From Bacteroidetes bacterium UBA2364 (GTDB lineage Bacteria > Bacteroidota > Rhodothermia > Rhodothermales > UBA2364): DNA of 64,000 nucleotides. How positions within the stretch are numbered: the first letter of the stretch is position 1; the number at the start of each line of letters is the position of its first letter. The notes beneath the pieces were generated by a model. The model was not told where the DNA came from, made no database searches, and worked only from the letters and a program-made list of their open reading frames with translations. Positions 17,227 to 26,482 of this stretch are shown here, piece by piece. The stretch lies in assembly GCA_002344075.1 (NCBI GenBank), contig DDTM01000025.1, positions 6,739-70,738 of the forward strand, written 5' to 3'. Both the position numbers and the translations under genes were made by a program.

Positions 17227-18045
17227 TTAGCCCCGAGAACGCCTTCCTTTGGGCGGTTCGGCTGGCGTAGCCGCTTGAGGTTGCAATTTAGACTTGAGTG
17301 CTTTGATTTCTTCTACAAAGTTGGCGCCCGAACCACGAATAAATTTGGCCACTTTTACGCTACCGTCTGGTTGGGTATAGCCAAGTACCAATGTTGGAGT
17401 AGAACTGATGCTTGCACCTTCCGCCATTTGGATGGTTTGATTAATGGCAGCATCGTATTTGGGGCTGTTTACACAATCTTGAAGTTTACTGCCGTCTGCA
17501 CCTATTTTGTTGGCAAAAGTACCCAAAGAATCTAACGAAGATTGTAGTTTGCCTTGGTTTTTGAAAAAGGCGTCGTGAACCTCCCAGAATTTACCTTGTT
17601 CATTGGCGCAACGTCCGACTTTTGCTGCTTTTAGGGCCAATGGATGGATAGACGTGAGTGGTAAATCCACAAAGACTTTTTTTAGGGTGCCAGCCGTTAC
17701 CAAGCTATCTAAGGTGGGGGCAACATTGTTTGCAAAAGTGGCACAATAGGGGCACTGAAAATCGGAAAATTCCAGTATAGCAATAGGCGCATTGGCCTTT
17801 CCTTTTTGGGGCAAGTCTTTGACATCAAAAGATAATTTGATTTCTACTGCGGCGTCAATAAATTGCTTTAACGTGCGGACTTCTCCATCTAAATATTGCA
17901 CATAACGGTATAATTGCTGTACTGCCTGACGCAATTGGGTCACTTCATCGGCGGCGGGAGTTGGATTGCCTTGTGTCACTTGTTGGGCACGGGCAGGAAG
18001 CCATACCAAGCAAAGCAACAAGACAGGAATATAAAATTTTTTCAT
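17227..18045 (-). CDS. DsbA-type thioredoxin-fold protein, exported
   Basis: A 272-residue protein with a signal peptide (KKFYIPVLLLCLVWLPARAQ). A coiled-coil-like segment follows at about 30-75 (VTQLRQAVQQLYRYVQYLDGE). A thioredoxin_4 fold begins at about 85 with the redox motif CPYC in EFSDFQCPYCATFAN. The motif and the SSTPTLVLGYTQPDGS cis-Pro segment are as in DsbA-like oxidoreductases. It should form or shuffle disulfides in the periplasm. Similar coiled-coil DsbA forms exist in other Bacteroidota. The C-terminus is Lys/Pro rich. Confidence 0.85.
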   Translation of the reverse strand: MKKFYIPVLLLCLVWLPARAQQVTQGNPTPAADEVTQLRQAVQQLYRYVQYLDGEVRTLKQFIDAAVEIKLSFDVKDLPQKGKANAPIAILEFSDFQCPYCATFANNVAPTLDSLVTAGTLKKVFVDLPLTSIHPLALKAAKVGRCANEQGKFWEVHDAFFKNQGKLQSSLDSLGTFANKIGADGSKLQDCVNSPKYDAAINQTIQMAEGASISSTPTLVLGYTQPDGSVKVAKFIRGSGANFVEEIKALKSKLQPQAATPAEPPKGRRSRG

Positions 18046-18119
18046 ATAGAAATAGATTATAGGTTAGATGCTAAACTCAACGCTTTATTCGTCTTAAATA
18101 GTATAATCAATCCCTATAC

Positions 18120-18156
18120 CAAAAAGAAAGCCTGCTTTTGTTGGAAATAGGCTTTC
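18120..18156 (-). terminator. Intrinsic terminator of the outer-membrane barrel gene
   Basis: On the minus strand GAAAGCCT pairs with AGGCTTTC, followed by TTTTT. It begins 18 bases after the stop of the 18175-18903 gene. Confidence 0.75.
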
Positions 18157-18174
18157 GGTAAAAATTATTGTAGT

Positions 18175-18903
18175 TCAAAGTTTGATACTCAGAATAACCT
18201 GTCCTGAAATGAGCTTTTCGCTGTTTTCGTATTCAGAAGGATTCAGAAACTTGATATAGTAGTTGTTCATCACATCCGTAAGCCCGTAGTTCAATCGGCC
18301 CTCGATACGTGTTCTTTTTAGGTTCAGTCCCAGGCCAAAGTTTGCATCAAGTCCCATTTTTTCGTAAAGGCTGCCTTCTTGCGGTGTTCCTGTCGGAATA
18401 TCTGCATAACCGCCTTCGCCAATTTTATCCTTTAGGTAGTCGTAGGCAAGGTCTTTAATGGCTTCAGTATTGCCCGATTGAATATTTTTGATCAGTTCTT
18501 GTCCTTTTGCAACGGAAGTCATAAGGGCATTGATCTGAGGTCCGGCTCCAATGTCAATCCGTCCAAGTCTTGCATAAAGCATCAGTGGGACGGAAACATA
18601 TCCGTTTTTGGTATCTAATTGCCTTAGAATTTGTGTATTGCTTTGTCCGGCTCGCTGCTCTTCCGTGCTCCATTGTTTTGAAGCATAAATGACCTCTATT
18701 TGTGCGCCAATCCGTCGGGTATTGGTACGTGCATACAGTCCGGCCATAAAGCCCGGCGCAACGTTTATGGATTTGAATTTGTAATCGGCATCAGTGATTA
18801 GGCTAATGTTGGTGCCGCCTTTAAGGCCATATTCAAGGCGCTGTGCGGTAGCAGGAATGGTTGCAAGGAGGCCGATTACAAGCGAGAAGAAGACTTTTTT
18901 CAT
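18175..18903 (-). CDS. Outer-membrane beta-barrel protein (porin-like)
   Basis: A 242-residue protein with signal peptide (KKVFFSLVIGLLATIPATAQ). The mature part starts LEYGLKGGTNISLI and continues with APGFMAGLYA, alternating beta-strands typical of small outer-membrane barrels of the PorT/OMP_b-brl family, and ends in a terminal strand with a hydrophobic final residue (SGQVILSIKL). No OmpA-like C-terminal domain is present. Role unknown; may be structural or part of a transport process. Confidence 0.8.
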   Translation of the reverse strand: MKKVFFSLVIGLLATIPATAQRLEYGLKGGTNISLITDADYKFKSINVAPGFMAGLYARTNTRRIGAQIEVIYASKQWSTEEQRAGQSNTQILRQLDTKNGYVSVPLMLYARLGRIDIGAGPQINALMTSVAKGQELIKNIQSGNTEAIKDLAYDYLKDKIGEGGYADIPTGTPQEGSLYEKMGLDANFGLGLNLKRTRIEGRLNYGLTDVMNNYYIKFLNPSEYENSEKLISGQVILSIKL

Positions 18904-19010
18904 GAGAAATAAAGGTTGATAGTTGTAAGATGCGTATTAAGTTGTCTAAGATTTAAGTGCTATAATAATCGTTACGGATTAACACCACGATAGGGATCAG
19001 TATAAGCGAT

Positions 19011-20108
19011 ATGTTGTATCAACTTTTAAAGCCGTTCTTGTTTAACATTGATCCAGAAACAGCGCACTATCTGGCGATGGAAATGGCCCATTGGGGAACT
19101 TGGGCTTCGAGATGGCTTCATCAGGTGTATCGGGTCTCGGATATTCGGCTACAGCAAAGCCTATTTGGAATGGATTTTGGCAATCCTGTAGGGCTTGCCG
19201 CTGGCTTTGATAAAAATGCGAACCTTTTGGGATTTTGGCCTGCCTTGGGGTTTGGTTTTGTGGAGGTTGGATCGGTGACGGCCCAGCCTTCGGAAGGGAA
19301 TCCTAAACCGCGTGCATTTCGTTTGCCCGATGATGAGGCCCTCATTAACCGGATGGGCTTAAACAACGACGGGGCAAAAGCGGTTGCACAACGGTTGGCA
19401 GGTATAGGCCAATCGGGCATCCCATTAGGCATCAATATTGCCAAAACACACGATCCTGCCATTTTAGGAACAGCGGCCATCGCAGACTTTACGACCAGTT
19501 TTCGCCTTTTGGCTCCATTTGCCGGCTATATTGCCCTAAATATCTCGTGCCCGAATACTGCCGAAGGTAAAACTTTTGAAGAACCGGACGCCTTAAACCA
19601 GTTGCTTTCTGCCATCTTTTCTGAGCGTTCAACGCTTGGTCTGGAAGTACCCGTTTTGGTGAAATTATCGCCTCCCCCCTCCGATAGCCCTCATGATTTC
19701 GCTTATGTAAAGGATTTGCTATCCGTTATGGAGAGCTTCCCCATTGCTGGACTGATTGCGACGAATACGGCATCGGATCGAAAAGGATTGACGTCAAATG
19801 TTAAGGTTGTACAGGAAATAGGACGTGGCGGCCTTTCTGGAAAACCGCTTCGAAATCGTTCTACGGCCCTGATTCGGGCATTATATCATGAAACTCAAGG
19901 AAAGTTGCCGATTATTGGATTGGGTGGGGTGGATAGTCCACTCGCTGCATTTGAGAAAATTAAAGCGGGAGCCACATTGGTGCAGGTTTATACGGGTATG
20001 GTGTATCAAGGGCCGGGGTTGGTTTGTGATATTAATAAGGGTTTGCTCCACTTACTGGAAAAAAATGGATTTGGGCATATCCGAGAAGCAATTGGTTCCG
20101 AAGTATAG
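19011..20108 (+). CDS. pyrD: Dihydroorotate dehydrogenase
   Basis: A 365-residue flavoenzyme oxidising dihydroorotate to orotate in pyrimidine synthesis. Its length, an N-terminal helix (LLKPFLFNIDPETAHYLAMEM) for membrane or quinone docking, and the GLAAGFDKNA and NRMGLNNDG motifs place it with class 2, quinone-linked enzymes. The residue at the catalytic base position is Cys180 (LNISCPNTAEGKTFE), where well-studied class 2 enzymes have Ser. The C-terminal LIGLGGVDSPLAAFEKIKAGATLVQVYTGMVYQGP motif, in two pieces, binds FMN phosphate. Confidence 0.95.
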   Translation: MLYQLLKPFLFNIDPETAHYLAMEMAHWGTWASRWLHQVYRVSDIRLQQSLFGMDFGNPVGLAAGFDKNANLLGFWPALGFGFVEVGSVTAQPSEGNPKPRAFRLPDDEALINRMGLNNDGAKAVAQRLAGIGQSGIPLGINIAKTHDPAILGTAAIADFTTSFRLLAPFAGYIALNISCPNTAEGKTFEEPDALNQLLSAIFSERSTLGLEVPVLVKLSPPPSDSPHDFAYVKDLLSVMESFPIAGLIATNTASDRKGLTSNVKVVQEIGRGGLSGKPLRNRSTALIRALYHETQGKLPIIGLGGVDSPLAAFEKIKAGATLVQVYTGMVYQGPGLVCDINKGLLHLLEKNGFGHIREAIGSEV

Positions 20109-20117
20109 TGTTCATAC

Positions 20118-20190
20118 AGGGTGCATTTCAAGAATGCCAATAGATATACGATACACTTAGGTTAGGTAGGATGTTAAAGATGTTTATACC
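20118..20190 (+). repeat. Dispersed repeat, copy B
   Basis: Plus-strand sequence aligned with the minus-strand sequence of 4038-4113. The best matching block is AGGGTGCATTTCAAgAATG, followed by a weaker middle and TTAGGTTAGGTAGGATG. No recombinase remnant follows here, so the repeat is separable from it. Confidence 0.6.
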
Positions 20191-20369
20191 ATATCTTTGT
20201 GGGAATTGCGAATTTCGTCAGATGAGGCTTTCGGAAGCCGAAATATATAAAAAACCATAGGGGAGCGTTATCACACTATAAGACGAAGCAAAAAGACCCT
20301 GTACAAGCTCCGTAGGGGCGGAATAAAATGAAGAGGTTTCAATAATATCGTACACCCTTTTTTACATAT

Positions 20370-20403
20370 AAAGCCCCACCTTATTTGTAAGAATGGGGCT
20401 TTG
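20370..20403. terminator. Bidirectional terminator hairpin
   Basis: AAGCCCCA pairs with TGGGGCTT around a 15-base loop. T-rich stretches flank it on both sides (TTTGTCGGTTTTTT on the plus side; the minus-strand side reads TTTATATG). It serves the minus-strand LRR gene and probably also pyrD. Confidence 0.7.
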
Positions 20404-20424
20404 TCGGTTTTTTGTAGTCCGGGA

Positions 20425-23400
20425 TTAATCTGCTTTTATGACACGTTGCACAAAGACTTGGTTGTTGATGGCAACACGCATAAGATACAAGCCATTTGCG
20501 GAAGGAGTCCCATTTACTGTTTTTCCGTCCCAGTGCAAGGTATGAAAACCAGCTTGCATTTCTTCGTTAAACATTAAGCCACGCACCCGGCGACCCAGTA
20601 GGTCGTACACGTCTGCATGGATAGTGGCCTTTTCTGCCAACTGAAGCGGGAGCGACGTTTGCAGGCTAAATGGGTTTGGATACGCTGGCGATAATCCATT
20701 GGCTTGAGGGATTTCGGAAATGGGTGCTTGTTGGGATACCAGAATTTTAAACCGGCGGGCGTTGTTTTCCTGTTGCGCAACAAACGAGAGCGTAGGATTT
20801 TTACGTAAATCTTGAACCTGTTTGGAGATAGGATCTATTGCCCACACGCCCAAATGGTCCGGCAATGAGGCGGGGATGGTAGCAGAAACCTGTATTGGGC
20901 CTCTTTCACTGCTTCGGATGCTCATTTCCCATTCGCCTTCGGTAAGAAATGGGCGAAAGTCGGACTTATATCGGGTTAGAGGTCTTCCCCAATCCTCGTG
21001 GTCAAAGGTGACCTGTAGGTATGGCCCCAAAACAGGTGGGGCGGCCCGATCCATCTCGTCCCAATCTTGTTGAGCAGATTGATGTGCCCCTAATAAGGCT
21101 CCCTGCGCTAATAATTTTCCAGATTGGGCCTGAAGCCGGATCTGCCATTCCGGGCTGACTGCCTGTAATGTCTCGGTTTTGGTTGCTATTCTCCTGAAAG
21201 GATCCACAAACAAGCTGTCGGTCTGGTTGCCTGTCAGGTTATTGGCGATAATATATCCTTTGAATGGAGAAACAACCTCTGCGGCCAACCACAAGGGCTC
21301 TGGTGTTCCATCTTCATTTGGGTCGCCTGCGCCAAAAGTTTCTATTTGGAGAGCCTGTCCAGATTTGGCGGAAAGGTTACTAAGCGGTAAATCAAATTCA
21401 AAGGGAGATCCAACCATGTTCCATCCGGGCGTAAGTAGGCGTTTAAAGATTTTGTTTAGGGGCACCGACGTCGCTTCGCCCAAAAGTAGATCTTGTGGCA
21501 AAGGTTCCCTGAAGATCAGCCAGAACGCGCTACCGGGCGTGAATGTCAATTCTGTTTCAGAAAGTTCAGCCAGCGTTTCATTTGTTGGATTTTGGCCAAA
21601 TAATCGCCAGCGAACCGGATTATATGCCCCTAAAACAGGTTCGAAAAGGGTGCGGATATTGTTATTCTTCAGAAGGTGGGGGGTGGAAATGAAATTATAT
21701 TGCGCAGGATTGTTGCCATTGGTCAATAATTCCGATTTGAAGCCCAAACTGCCATTGGCAATGGCCATCTGAACTGCGCCACGGGAACTGATCACGTTTT
21801 GCCCCTTGTTGTCCTGAACGGTTGCGAAATATTCTAGCCCTTGGATACCCACTGCTGTTGCCGGAATAACGGCACTAAATGTGGTTGGATTGGTCTCTGT
21901 CCCTTCTCGTGTCATGGTCAGACTTGCGAAACTTGGATCACCTCCTTTGCGGAATTGCAACGTTGCTCCGGATAGTCCCACGTCATCCTGTGCTTGCACG
22001 CGGATGGTGAGGGGTACGGCAAGAAGCTGAGGTGTTTCAAAACGGGTTATTGAAACAATGGTGGGCGCAGTGTCGCGGTTAATGGAAATCTGGGCACGGC
22101 TCCAGTCGTCTTCTGACTGTACATTGTTCCCAGGAGTTGAATCCACATCTATTTCGCCTGCTTTGGCAATCTGTGCGGTATTGGTGGCCAAGCCCGGCTC
22201 GCTCAACCGAATGGTGATGGTGAGTTGAGCAGACTCTGACTCTAAGAGTTCGCCGATCACCCATTGTCCCGTTTGTGCATTAAAGGTGCCTTTATTGGGG
22301 TTTCCGGAAACGAAGGCTAAGTTAGAGGTTTTGGTATTGCTAACTTCGATATTGGTAGCCGGACTTGGGCCTTTGTTCACAACGATGATCCGCAGGGTGG
22401 AAGTGGTTCCTTCTATGCCAGTGGTAGGGGATGCGGTTTGTGAGATTTCAAGATCAATACGTGGGGTAACGGAGACGTTCAAACAATCATCGTCGTCTTC
22501 GTTGGTGGCGCCATTATTGAAGTTGTTGGGCTGGGAATCTCGGTCTGTTTGATTAACAGTGGCAACTTCGGCACAGTTTCGGTGGCTTTGTAAAGCTCTG
22601 GCTGTAATCCGAAGGGTCGTGGTCGCTTGTGAGGCCAACGCTCCAACCGTCCAGAGGTTGTTGGTAAATACCCCTGTTGGGCTGGCCGATACGAAAGAAA
22701 CACCAGCAGGTAGGACATCTCGGACGGTCACGCCAGTGGCGGTAATGCTTCCTGTGTTACGCAAAGAGAGGGTATAAACAACATTGTTTCCGGCAAGAGG
22801 GTTCGTGTTGTCCACGGTTTTGCTGAGTTCCAGATCCACAAAAGGATCATTTACCACCAATACTTTATCTCGGCTCCGTAGGGTTAGGCCAGAGATTGCG
22901 GTATTCGTGACTTCGAGAAAATAGGTACCACTTTGGTTCAATTGTGCATTCGTGAAGGTAAGTGTGTTGGTGGTGGCCCCTTGAACTACATTCTGACCGC
23001 GTCTCCATTGATAACGGTTGTTTACACCACCCACCGTTTCCGAAAATGATGCGGATTGACCGACATCTACGGTACGGTTTTCTGCACTACCAAAAAGGTT
23101 TTGTGGGGAAATAATCGGAAAAGACTTCCCTACAAGCCATGTAGCGAAAGGCTCGAAATCTTCAAATGTCAGATTATTGTTCGAAATATTCAGGGTTTGT
23201 AAACTACGGAAATTGGTGAAATTAGGAAGGTCGGAAAATTGATTGTTTTGTATCTGTATCGAAAGCATATTGGTCGGTAAGTTCGCCGCGCCCGTAGAAA
23301 GGTTATTACCTGCAAAATTAATAAATTGTAAGGCGTTGAGGTTCACAAACGACGGGGGGATGCTACCACTAAGGTTGTTATTGGCCAAGGCTAAGCCCGT

Positions 23401-24477
23401 TACACGGTCTCCACTTACCGTAACACCTTCCCAGTCAGCAACTCTTCCTATGAGCCAATTCGCTTTGCGCAGCCAACTTGTCCCACCTGCATTGTTGTAT
23501 AGATTAACCAGTGCGAGTGAATCGGCTTGATTGATGAGGGTGCGAACCAATAAAGAAATGGTTGCAGAATTTAGGGTTAGGCCTTGTATCTGGCTGTTTG
23601 TCACTGCAAACTTGTAAGATCCAGCAGCGGATTCGGTTACGCCATTTAATGCCAGCGGATTTTGATTGGAATTTGGTAAAGCAAGATTGTTTTTATACCA
23701 TGTAAAGGCATTGTATTGCCCATTTACCGTACCAAACCCCAGTGTTGTATTGTCCCCATAGTTGACCACCTGTGTTTTGCCTGAGCCGATTGCTTTTTGA
23801 GGTGAAATAATGTATTTAGCCGCATTCTGGTTGAAAAAACCCGCATTGGGTTCGAAGTCCGCAAAGTCAAAGTGGTTATTGGATAGGTTAACCGTTTCTA
23901 TATACATAGACATTTGCTGAGGGTTAAAGAGGAATCCGCTCAGGTTATTGTTAGAGATGTCTAAAACAGACATGTCATATACATTATGCACTTCGGCAGG
24001 AAAAAGCCCTGTAAAATTGTTGTTGTTTAATCGCAATTGATAAAACCCTGCACTTTTTTTATTTAAGGAGACTTTATTCGGCGGTCCAGATGCCCTGCTT
24101 TCATTTAATGTGTTCCGAATGATTTCCTTCGGAACTGTGCCTGTAAGGTTGTTATTAGACAGGTTCATTACAGAAACATAGTACAGCGCATACGGATGTG
24201 TGATGATGGCATTGGCAAGCCCAGACAAATCTCCTGTAAGGTTGTTGTTGGACAGGTTGATTTCATCCACCCAATTGTAATAAATGGTGATGCCGTACCA
24301 TTGGGAGACGGGGTCTTTCAGCCAGCCCGTCTTGTTGGTCCAATTTGCCCCACCCGTGCTATTGTATAAGGCAACCAGTGCCAGAGAGTCTGCCTCGGAG
24401 ACCGTAGGTTGGGCTTTTAAGAATTGTGGGATTAGCCAAAAAGGTGCTAATGCGTAGAGGAGAATTCGTTTAAACAT
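20425..24477 (-). CDS. Large secreted LRR / DUF11 protein with T9SS sorting domain
   Basis: A 1350-residue surface protein. In order: signal peptide (about 1-22), LRR stretches (SNNNLTG, LRLNNNNFTG, LANNNLSGSIPP), Ig-like segments (YQWRRGQNVVQGATTNTL), then two DUF11 repeats (VDLELSKTVDNTNPLAGNNVVYTL and IDLEISQTASPTTGIEGTTSTL; each about 120 residues) as in adhesive surface proteins, a beta-rich region, and a C-terminal type A T9SS sorting domain (NPFSLQTSLPL, YDLLGRRVRGL, SANGLYLMRV). The domain pattern predicts secretion by T9SS and a cell-surface or adhesive role. Monocistronic. Confidence 0.9.
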   Translation of the reverse strand: MFKRILLYALAPFWLIPQFLKAQPTVSEADSLALVALYNSTGGANWTNKTGWLKDPVSQWYGITIYYNWVDEINLSNNNLTGDLSGLANAIITHPYALYYVSVMNLSNNNLTGTVPKEIIRNTLNESRASGPPNKVSLNKKSAGFYQLRLNNNNFTGLFPAEVHNVYDMSVLDISNNNLSGFLFNPQQMSMYIETVNLSNNHFDFADFEPNAGFFNQNAAKYIISPQKAIGSGKTQVVNYGDNTTLGFGTVNGQYNAFTWYKNNLALPNSNQNPLALNGVTESAAGSYKFAVTNSQIQGLTLNSATISLLVRTLINQADSLALVNLYNNAGGTSWLRKANWLIGRVADWEGVTVSGDRVTGLALANNNLSGSIPPSFVNLNALQFINFAGNNLSTGAANLPTNMLSIQIQNNQFSDLPNFTNFRSLQTLNISNNNLTFEDFEPFATWLVGKSFPIISPQNLFGSAENRTVDVGQSASFSETVGGVNNRYQWRRGQNVVQGATTNTLTFTNAQLNQSGTYFLEVTNTAISGLTLRSRDKVLVVNDPFVDLELSKTVDNTNPLAGNNVVYTLSLRNTGSITATGVTVRDVLPAGVSFVSASPTGVFTNNLWTVGALASQATTTLRITARALQSHRNCAEVATVNQTDRDSQPNNFNNGATNEDDDDCLNVSVTPRIDLEISQTASPTTGIEGTTSTLRIIVVNKGPSPATNIEVSNTKTSNLAFVSGNPNKGTFNAQTGQWVIGELLESESAQLTITIRLSEPGLATNTAQIAKAGEIDVDSTPGNNVQSEDDWSRAQISINRDTAPTIVSITRFETPQLLAVPLTIRVQAQDDVGLSGATLQFRKGGDPSFASLTMTREGTETNPTTFSAVIPATAVGIQGLEYFATVQDNKGQNVISSRGAVQMAIANGSLGFKSELLTNGNNPAQYNFISTPHLLKNNNIRTLFEPVLGAYNPVRWRLFGQNPTNETLAELSETELTFTPGSAFWLIFREPLPQDLLLGEATSVPLNKIFKRLLTPGWNMVGSPFEFDLPLSNLSAKSGQALQIETFGAGDPNEDGTPEPLWLAAEVVSPFKGYIIANNLTGNQTDSLFVDPFRRIATKTETLQAVSPEWQIRLQAQSGKLLAQGALLGAHQSAQQDWDEMDRAAPPVLGPYLQVTFDHEDWGRPLTRYKSDFRPFLTEGEWEMSIRSSERGPIQVSATIPASLPDHLGVWAIDPISKQVQDLRKNPTLSFVAQQENNARRFKILVSQQAPISEIPQANGLSPAYPNPFSLQTSLPLQLAEKATIHADVYDLLGRRVRGLMFNEEMQAGFHTLHWDGKTVNGTPSANGLYLMRVAINNQVFVQRVIKAD

Positions 24478-24592
24478 GGCTATTGAAAGATAGGAGGAAG
24501 GTATTGGTAAATATTAAGATAGAAAAATGATCATGAAAATAAAAGTGTTATTATGAATCCACTCACCCGCCTCGCTGCATAAAAAGTGGGAT

Positions 24593-25504
24593 TTACTCCC
24601 AAATATTGGGGCGTCTGCCCACTTGACCGGGGGGCGGATTACCCACTTGGTTGCCCATTTCTCCAAAAGCAGCCCCTACTCCTGCCGGCGCGGTGACAAT
24701 TCCTACATCGGTAAGCATGCGCCTTCGTGCCTTACCTTGCTCTGTATCGGGGCTTCCTGTCCAGTTTTGTAGGGCATTGTTGATATGGCCTAAAGTGGCT
24801 CCTAATATGCCCTCCAGCACTTTGGTTGCTACGGCTTCCGATGCCCCAAGTCTTCGGGCCAAGGCAGGTGCAATCCTTCCTGCAACCCGAGAAAAAAATC
24901 TGGAACCTGTTATAAAGTCCCCAATTTTAGAACCAATAGCAGCCGCGAGTGCATCACCCGCCATGCCGATAAATCCCGCCGCCAAGTCGGCCAACGTAAA
25001 ACCAACAAACCGTGTGGTTGGCATACAAAAAACGGTCCCGATTGGCAACACAAAACCTACACCAGCGGCATCTTGGCATTGTTGTACCATCATCATGCCG
25101 GGAGGGGCAGAAATAGCAATAGGCCCCGATTGGCCAATGTTAATCGCACCCATAGTGGCCTTTTCTTGAACCCCAAACGAGGGCATAAAATGCTTGGTGG
25201 ATGAACCCAACATCACCGTAATGGTCTCGATGGGTGGTATGGCCCACGTGGCAATATGGGGGATCAGCATCCCTTTGTCGTTGCCATGTAGCGTATCGCT
25301 AAAACATAGACCCGTATGCACGCGGCCGATTGTGAACTTGCCCAAAAGTAATTCCCCTATGGGTACTCCCGGTGGAATAATGACAACCCATGGAAAAACG
25401 GGTGCTGGAACGGGAGGTGCAGGTGGCGGATTGATGAGCGTCGCCTTGTGCATGTCCATCGAGAAACCACCTAAATTGGGGTGTTTCGTAGAGATTGCGG
25501 TCAT
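24593..25504 (-). CDS. Hydrophobic PAAR-like protein, paralog 1 (T6SS-associated)
   Basis: A 303-residue protein, the last gene of the T6SS locus. Residues 1-160 are rich in Pro/Gly/Ile/Val (ISTKHPNLGG, GLCFSDTLHGNDKG, AIPPIETI, GSSTKHFMPSFGVQEKATMG, QCQD) and look like a PAAR-like beta-rich fold, though no named family is certain. Around 170-195 is a hydrophobic segment (LADLAAGFIGMAGDALAAAIG) that could insert in a membrane. It ends GRRPNIWE. It is colinear with the next gene over its full length. Role is inference: a spike-tip, cargo or membrane-active protein. DUF2169 proteins adjacent often accompany such cargo. Confidence 0.65.
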   Translation of the reverse strand: MTAISTKHPNLGGFSMDMHKATLINPPPAPPVPAPVFPWVVIIPPGVPIGELLLGKFTIGRVHTGLCFSDTLHGNDKGMLIPHIATWAIPPIETITVMLGSSTKHFMPSFGVQEKATMGAINIGQSGPIAISAPPGMMMVQQCQDAAGVGFVLPIGTVFCMPTTRFVGFTLADLAAGFIGMAGDALAAAIGSKIGDFITGSRFFSRVAGRIAPALARRLGASEAVATKVLEGILGATLGHINNALQNWTGSPDTEQGKARRRMLTDVGIVTAPAGVGAAFGEMGNQVGNPPPGQVGRRPNIWE

Positions 25505-25573
25505 GACGGAAGAATTTCATGTTGTTTATACAAAGAACAAGGTGTGGATTCTGAGTGTAGCGATTTCAAGAAG

Positions 25574-26476
25574 CTATTCCCAAATATTCGGGCGGCGGCC
25601 TCCTGTTTGTGGTGGTGACCCAACAGCACTCCCCAATTGCCCAAATAGTAAACCAATACTGACTGGATGTGCCGGGCTTGCAGCAATAATCGCATACCGC
25701 ATCCAATCAGGGACGTTTTCTGAAGACGCAATGTTTTGTAGAATGGTAAAATACGTACCGAGTGCCAACGTGAAAAGTCCTTGAATCGTATTGCTGGAAA
25801 GTTCCCTAGCAAGGGCCTCGCCGATACGTAGCCGTCGCATGATGATTGGAGCAACTTGACTCGAAATACGGGTAAAGAATCTACTGCTGGTTAGGAATTT
25901 TCCAATCAATGAGCCGATAGCAGCGGCCAATAAATCCCCAATCATCCCGATTGCTCCAGCAAAAAAATCTCCCCAAGTGAACCCTACTAAACGTGTAGCG
26001 GGGATGCATAAAACAATGCCTGTTGGAGCTACCAAGCCGACTCCCCCAATATCCTGACATTGTTGGACTAGCATGAATCCTACGGGAAACGACACTGCTA
26101 TGGGAGCAGATTGGCCGATATTTAATGCTCCCATGGTGGCTTTCTCCTGAATGGCAAAGGAAGGCATAAAATATTTAGTAGAAGAACCGATTGTTGTTGT
26201 AATGGTTTCTATTGGGGGAATGGGCCATAATGCAATGTGTGGAATAAAAGGCCCTTTGTCGTGCCCATATAATGTATCACTAAAGCACAAACCTGTATGT
26301 ACATTCAAGATTGTATATTTTCCTGTTAATAGTTCTCCAACGGGTGCGCCTGCTGAAATAGCCAACCAAGCATAAGCTGGAGCCTTCATGGGGGGAGCAG
26401 GCGGTGATAACAGGGTTGCTTCATGGGAATCAGATGCAAAACTGCCTAAATGCGGGTGTTTCGTGGAAATGAACAT
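25574..26476 (-). CDS. Hydrophobic PAAR-like protein, paralog 2 (T6SS-associated)
   Basis: A 300-residue paralog of the 24593-25504 product. Shared blocks: ISTKHPHLGSF, VHTGLCFSDTLYGHDKG, PIPPIETI, GSSTKYFMPSFAIQEKATMG, NIGQSAPIAV, VQQCQD and the C-terminal GRRPNIWE. The middle hydrophobic segment (WGDFFAGAIGMIGDLLAAAIGS) is conserved; the region after it (about 215-280) is much more diverged. This constant ends/variable middle pattern suggests tandem duplication followed by specialisation. It lies 6 bases after the DUF2169 gene upstream, and 69 bases before paralog 1. Confidence 0.65.
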   Translation of the reverse strand: MFISTKHPHLGSFASDSHEATLLSPPAPPMKAPAYAWLAISAGAPVGELLTGKYTILNVHTGLCFSDTLYGHDKGPFIPHIALWPIPPIETITTTIGSSTKYFMPSFAIQEKATMGALNIGQSAPIAVSFPVGFMLVQQCQDIGGVGLVAPTGIVLCIPATRLVGFTWGDFFAGAIGMIGDLLAAAIGSLIGKFLTSSRFFTRISSQVAPIIMRRLRIGEALARELSSNTIQGLFTLALGTYFTILQNIASSENVPDWMRYAIIAASPAHPVSIGLLFGQLGSAVGSPPQTGGRRPNIWE

Positions 26477-26482
26477 GTGAAT

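Larger units (their letters stand above)
20109..20424. other. Intergenic interval with repeat copy and terminator
   Basis: This 316-base interval has no gene. It contains repeat copy B, a small hairpin GGCTTTCGGAAGCC at about 20228-20241, and the terminator at 20370. The stretch CTCCGTAGGGGCGGAATAAA near 20310 looks like a fragment of a dispersed genomic repeat known to me in similar form from other genomes of this group, but only one copy is in this window, so this is uncertain. Confidence 0.5.

Noticed and set aside
24651..25169. 172-codon plus-strand open frame
   Set aside because: It is antisense to the PAAR-like gene; the composition is a shadow of its codon use.
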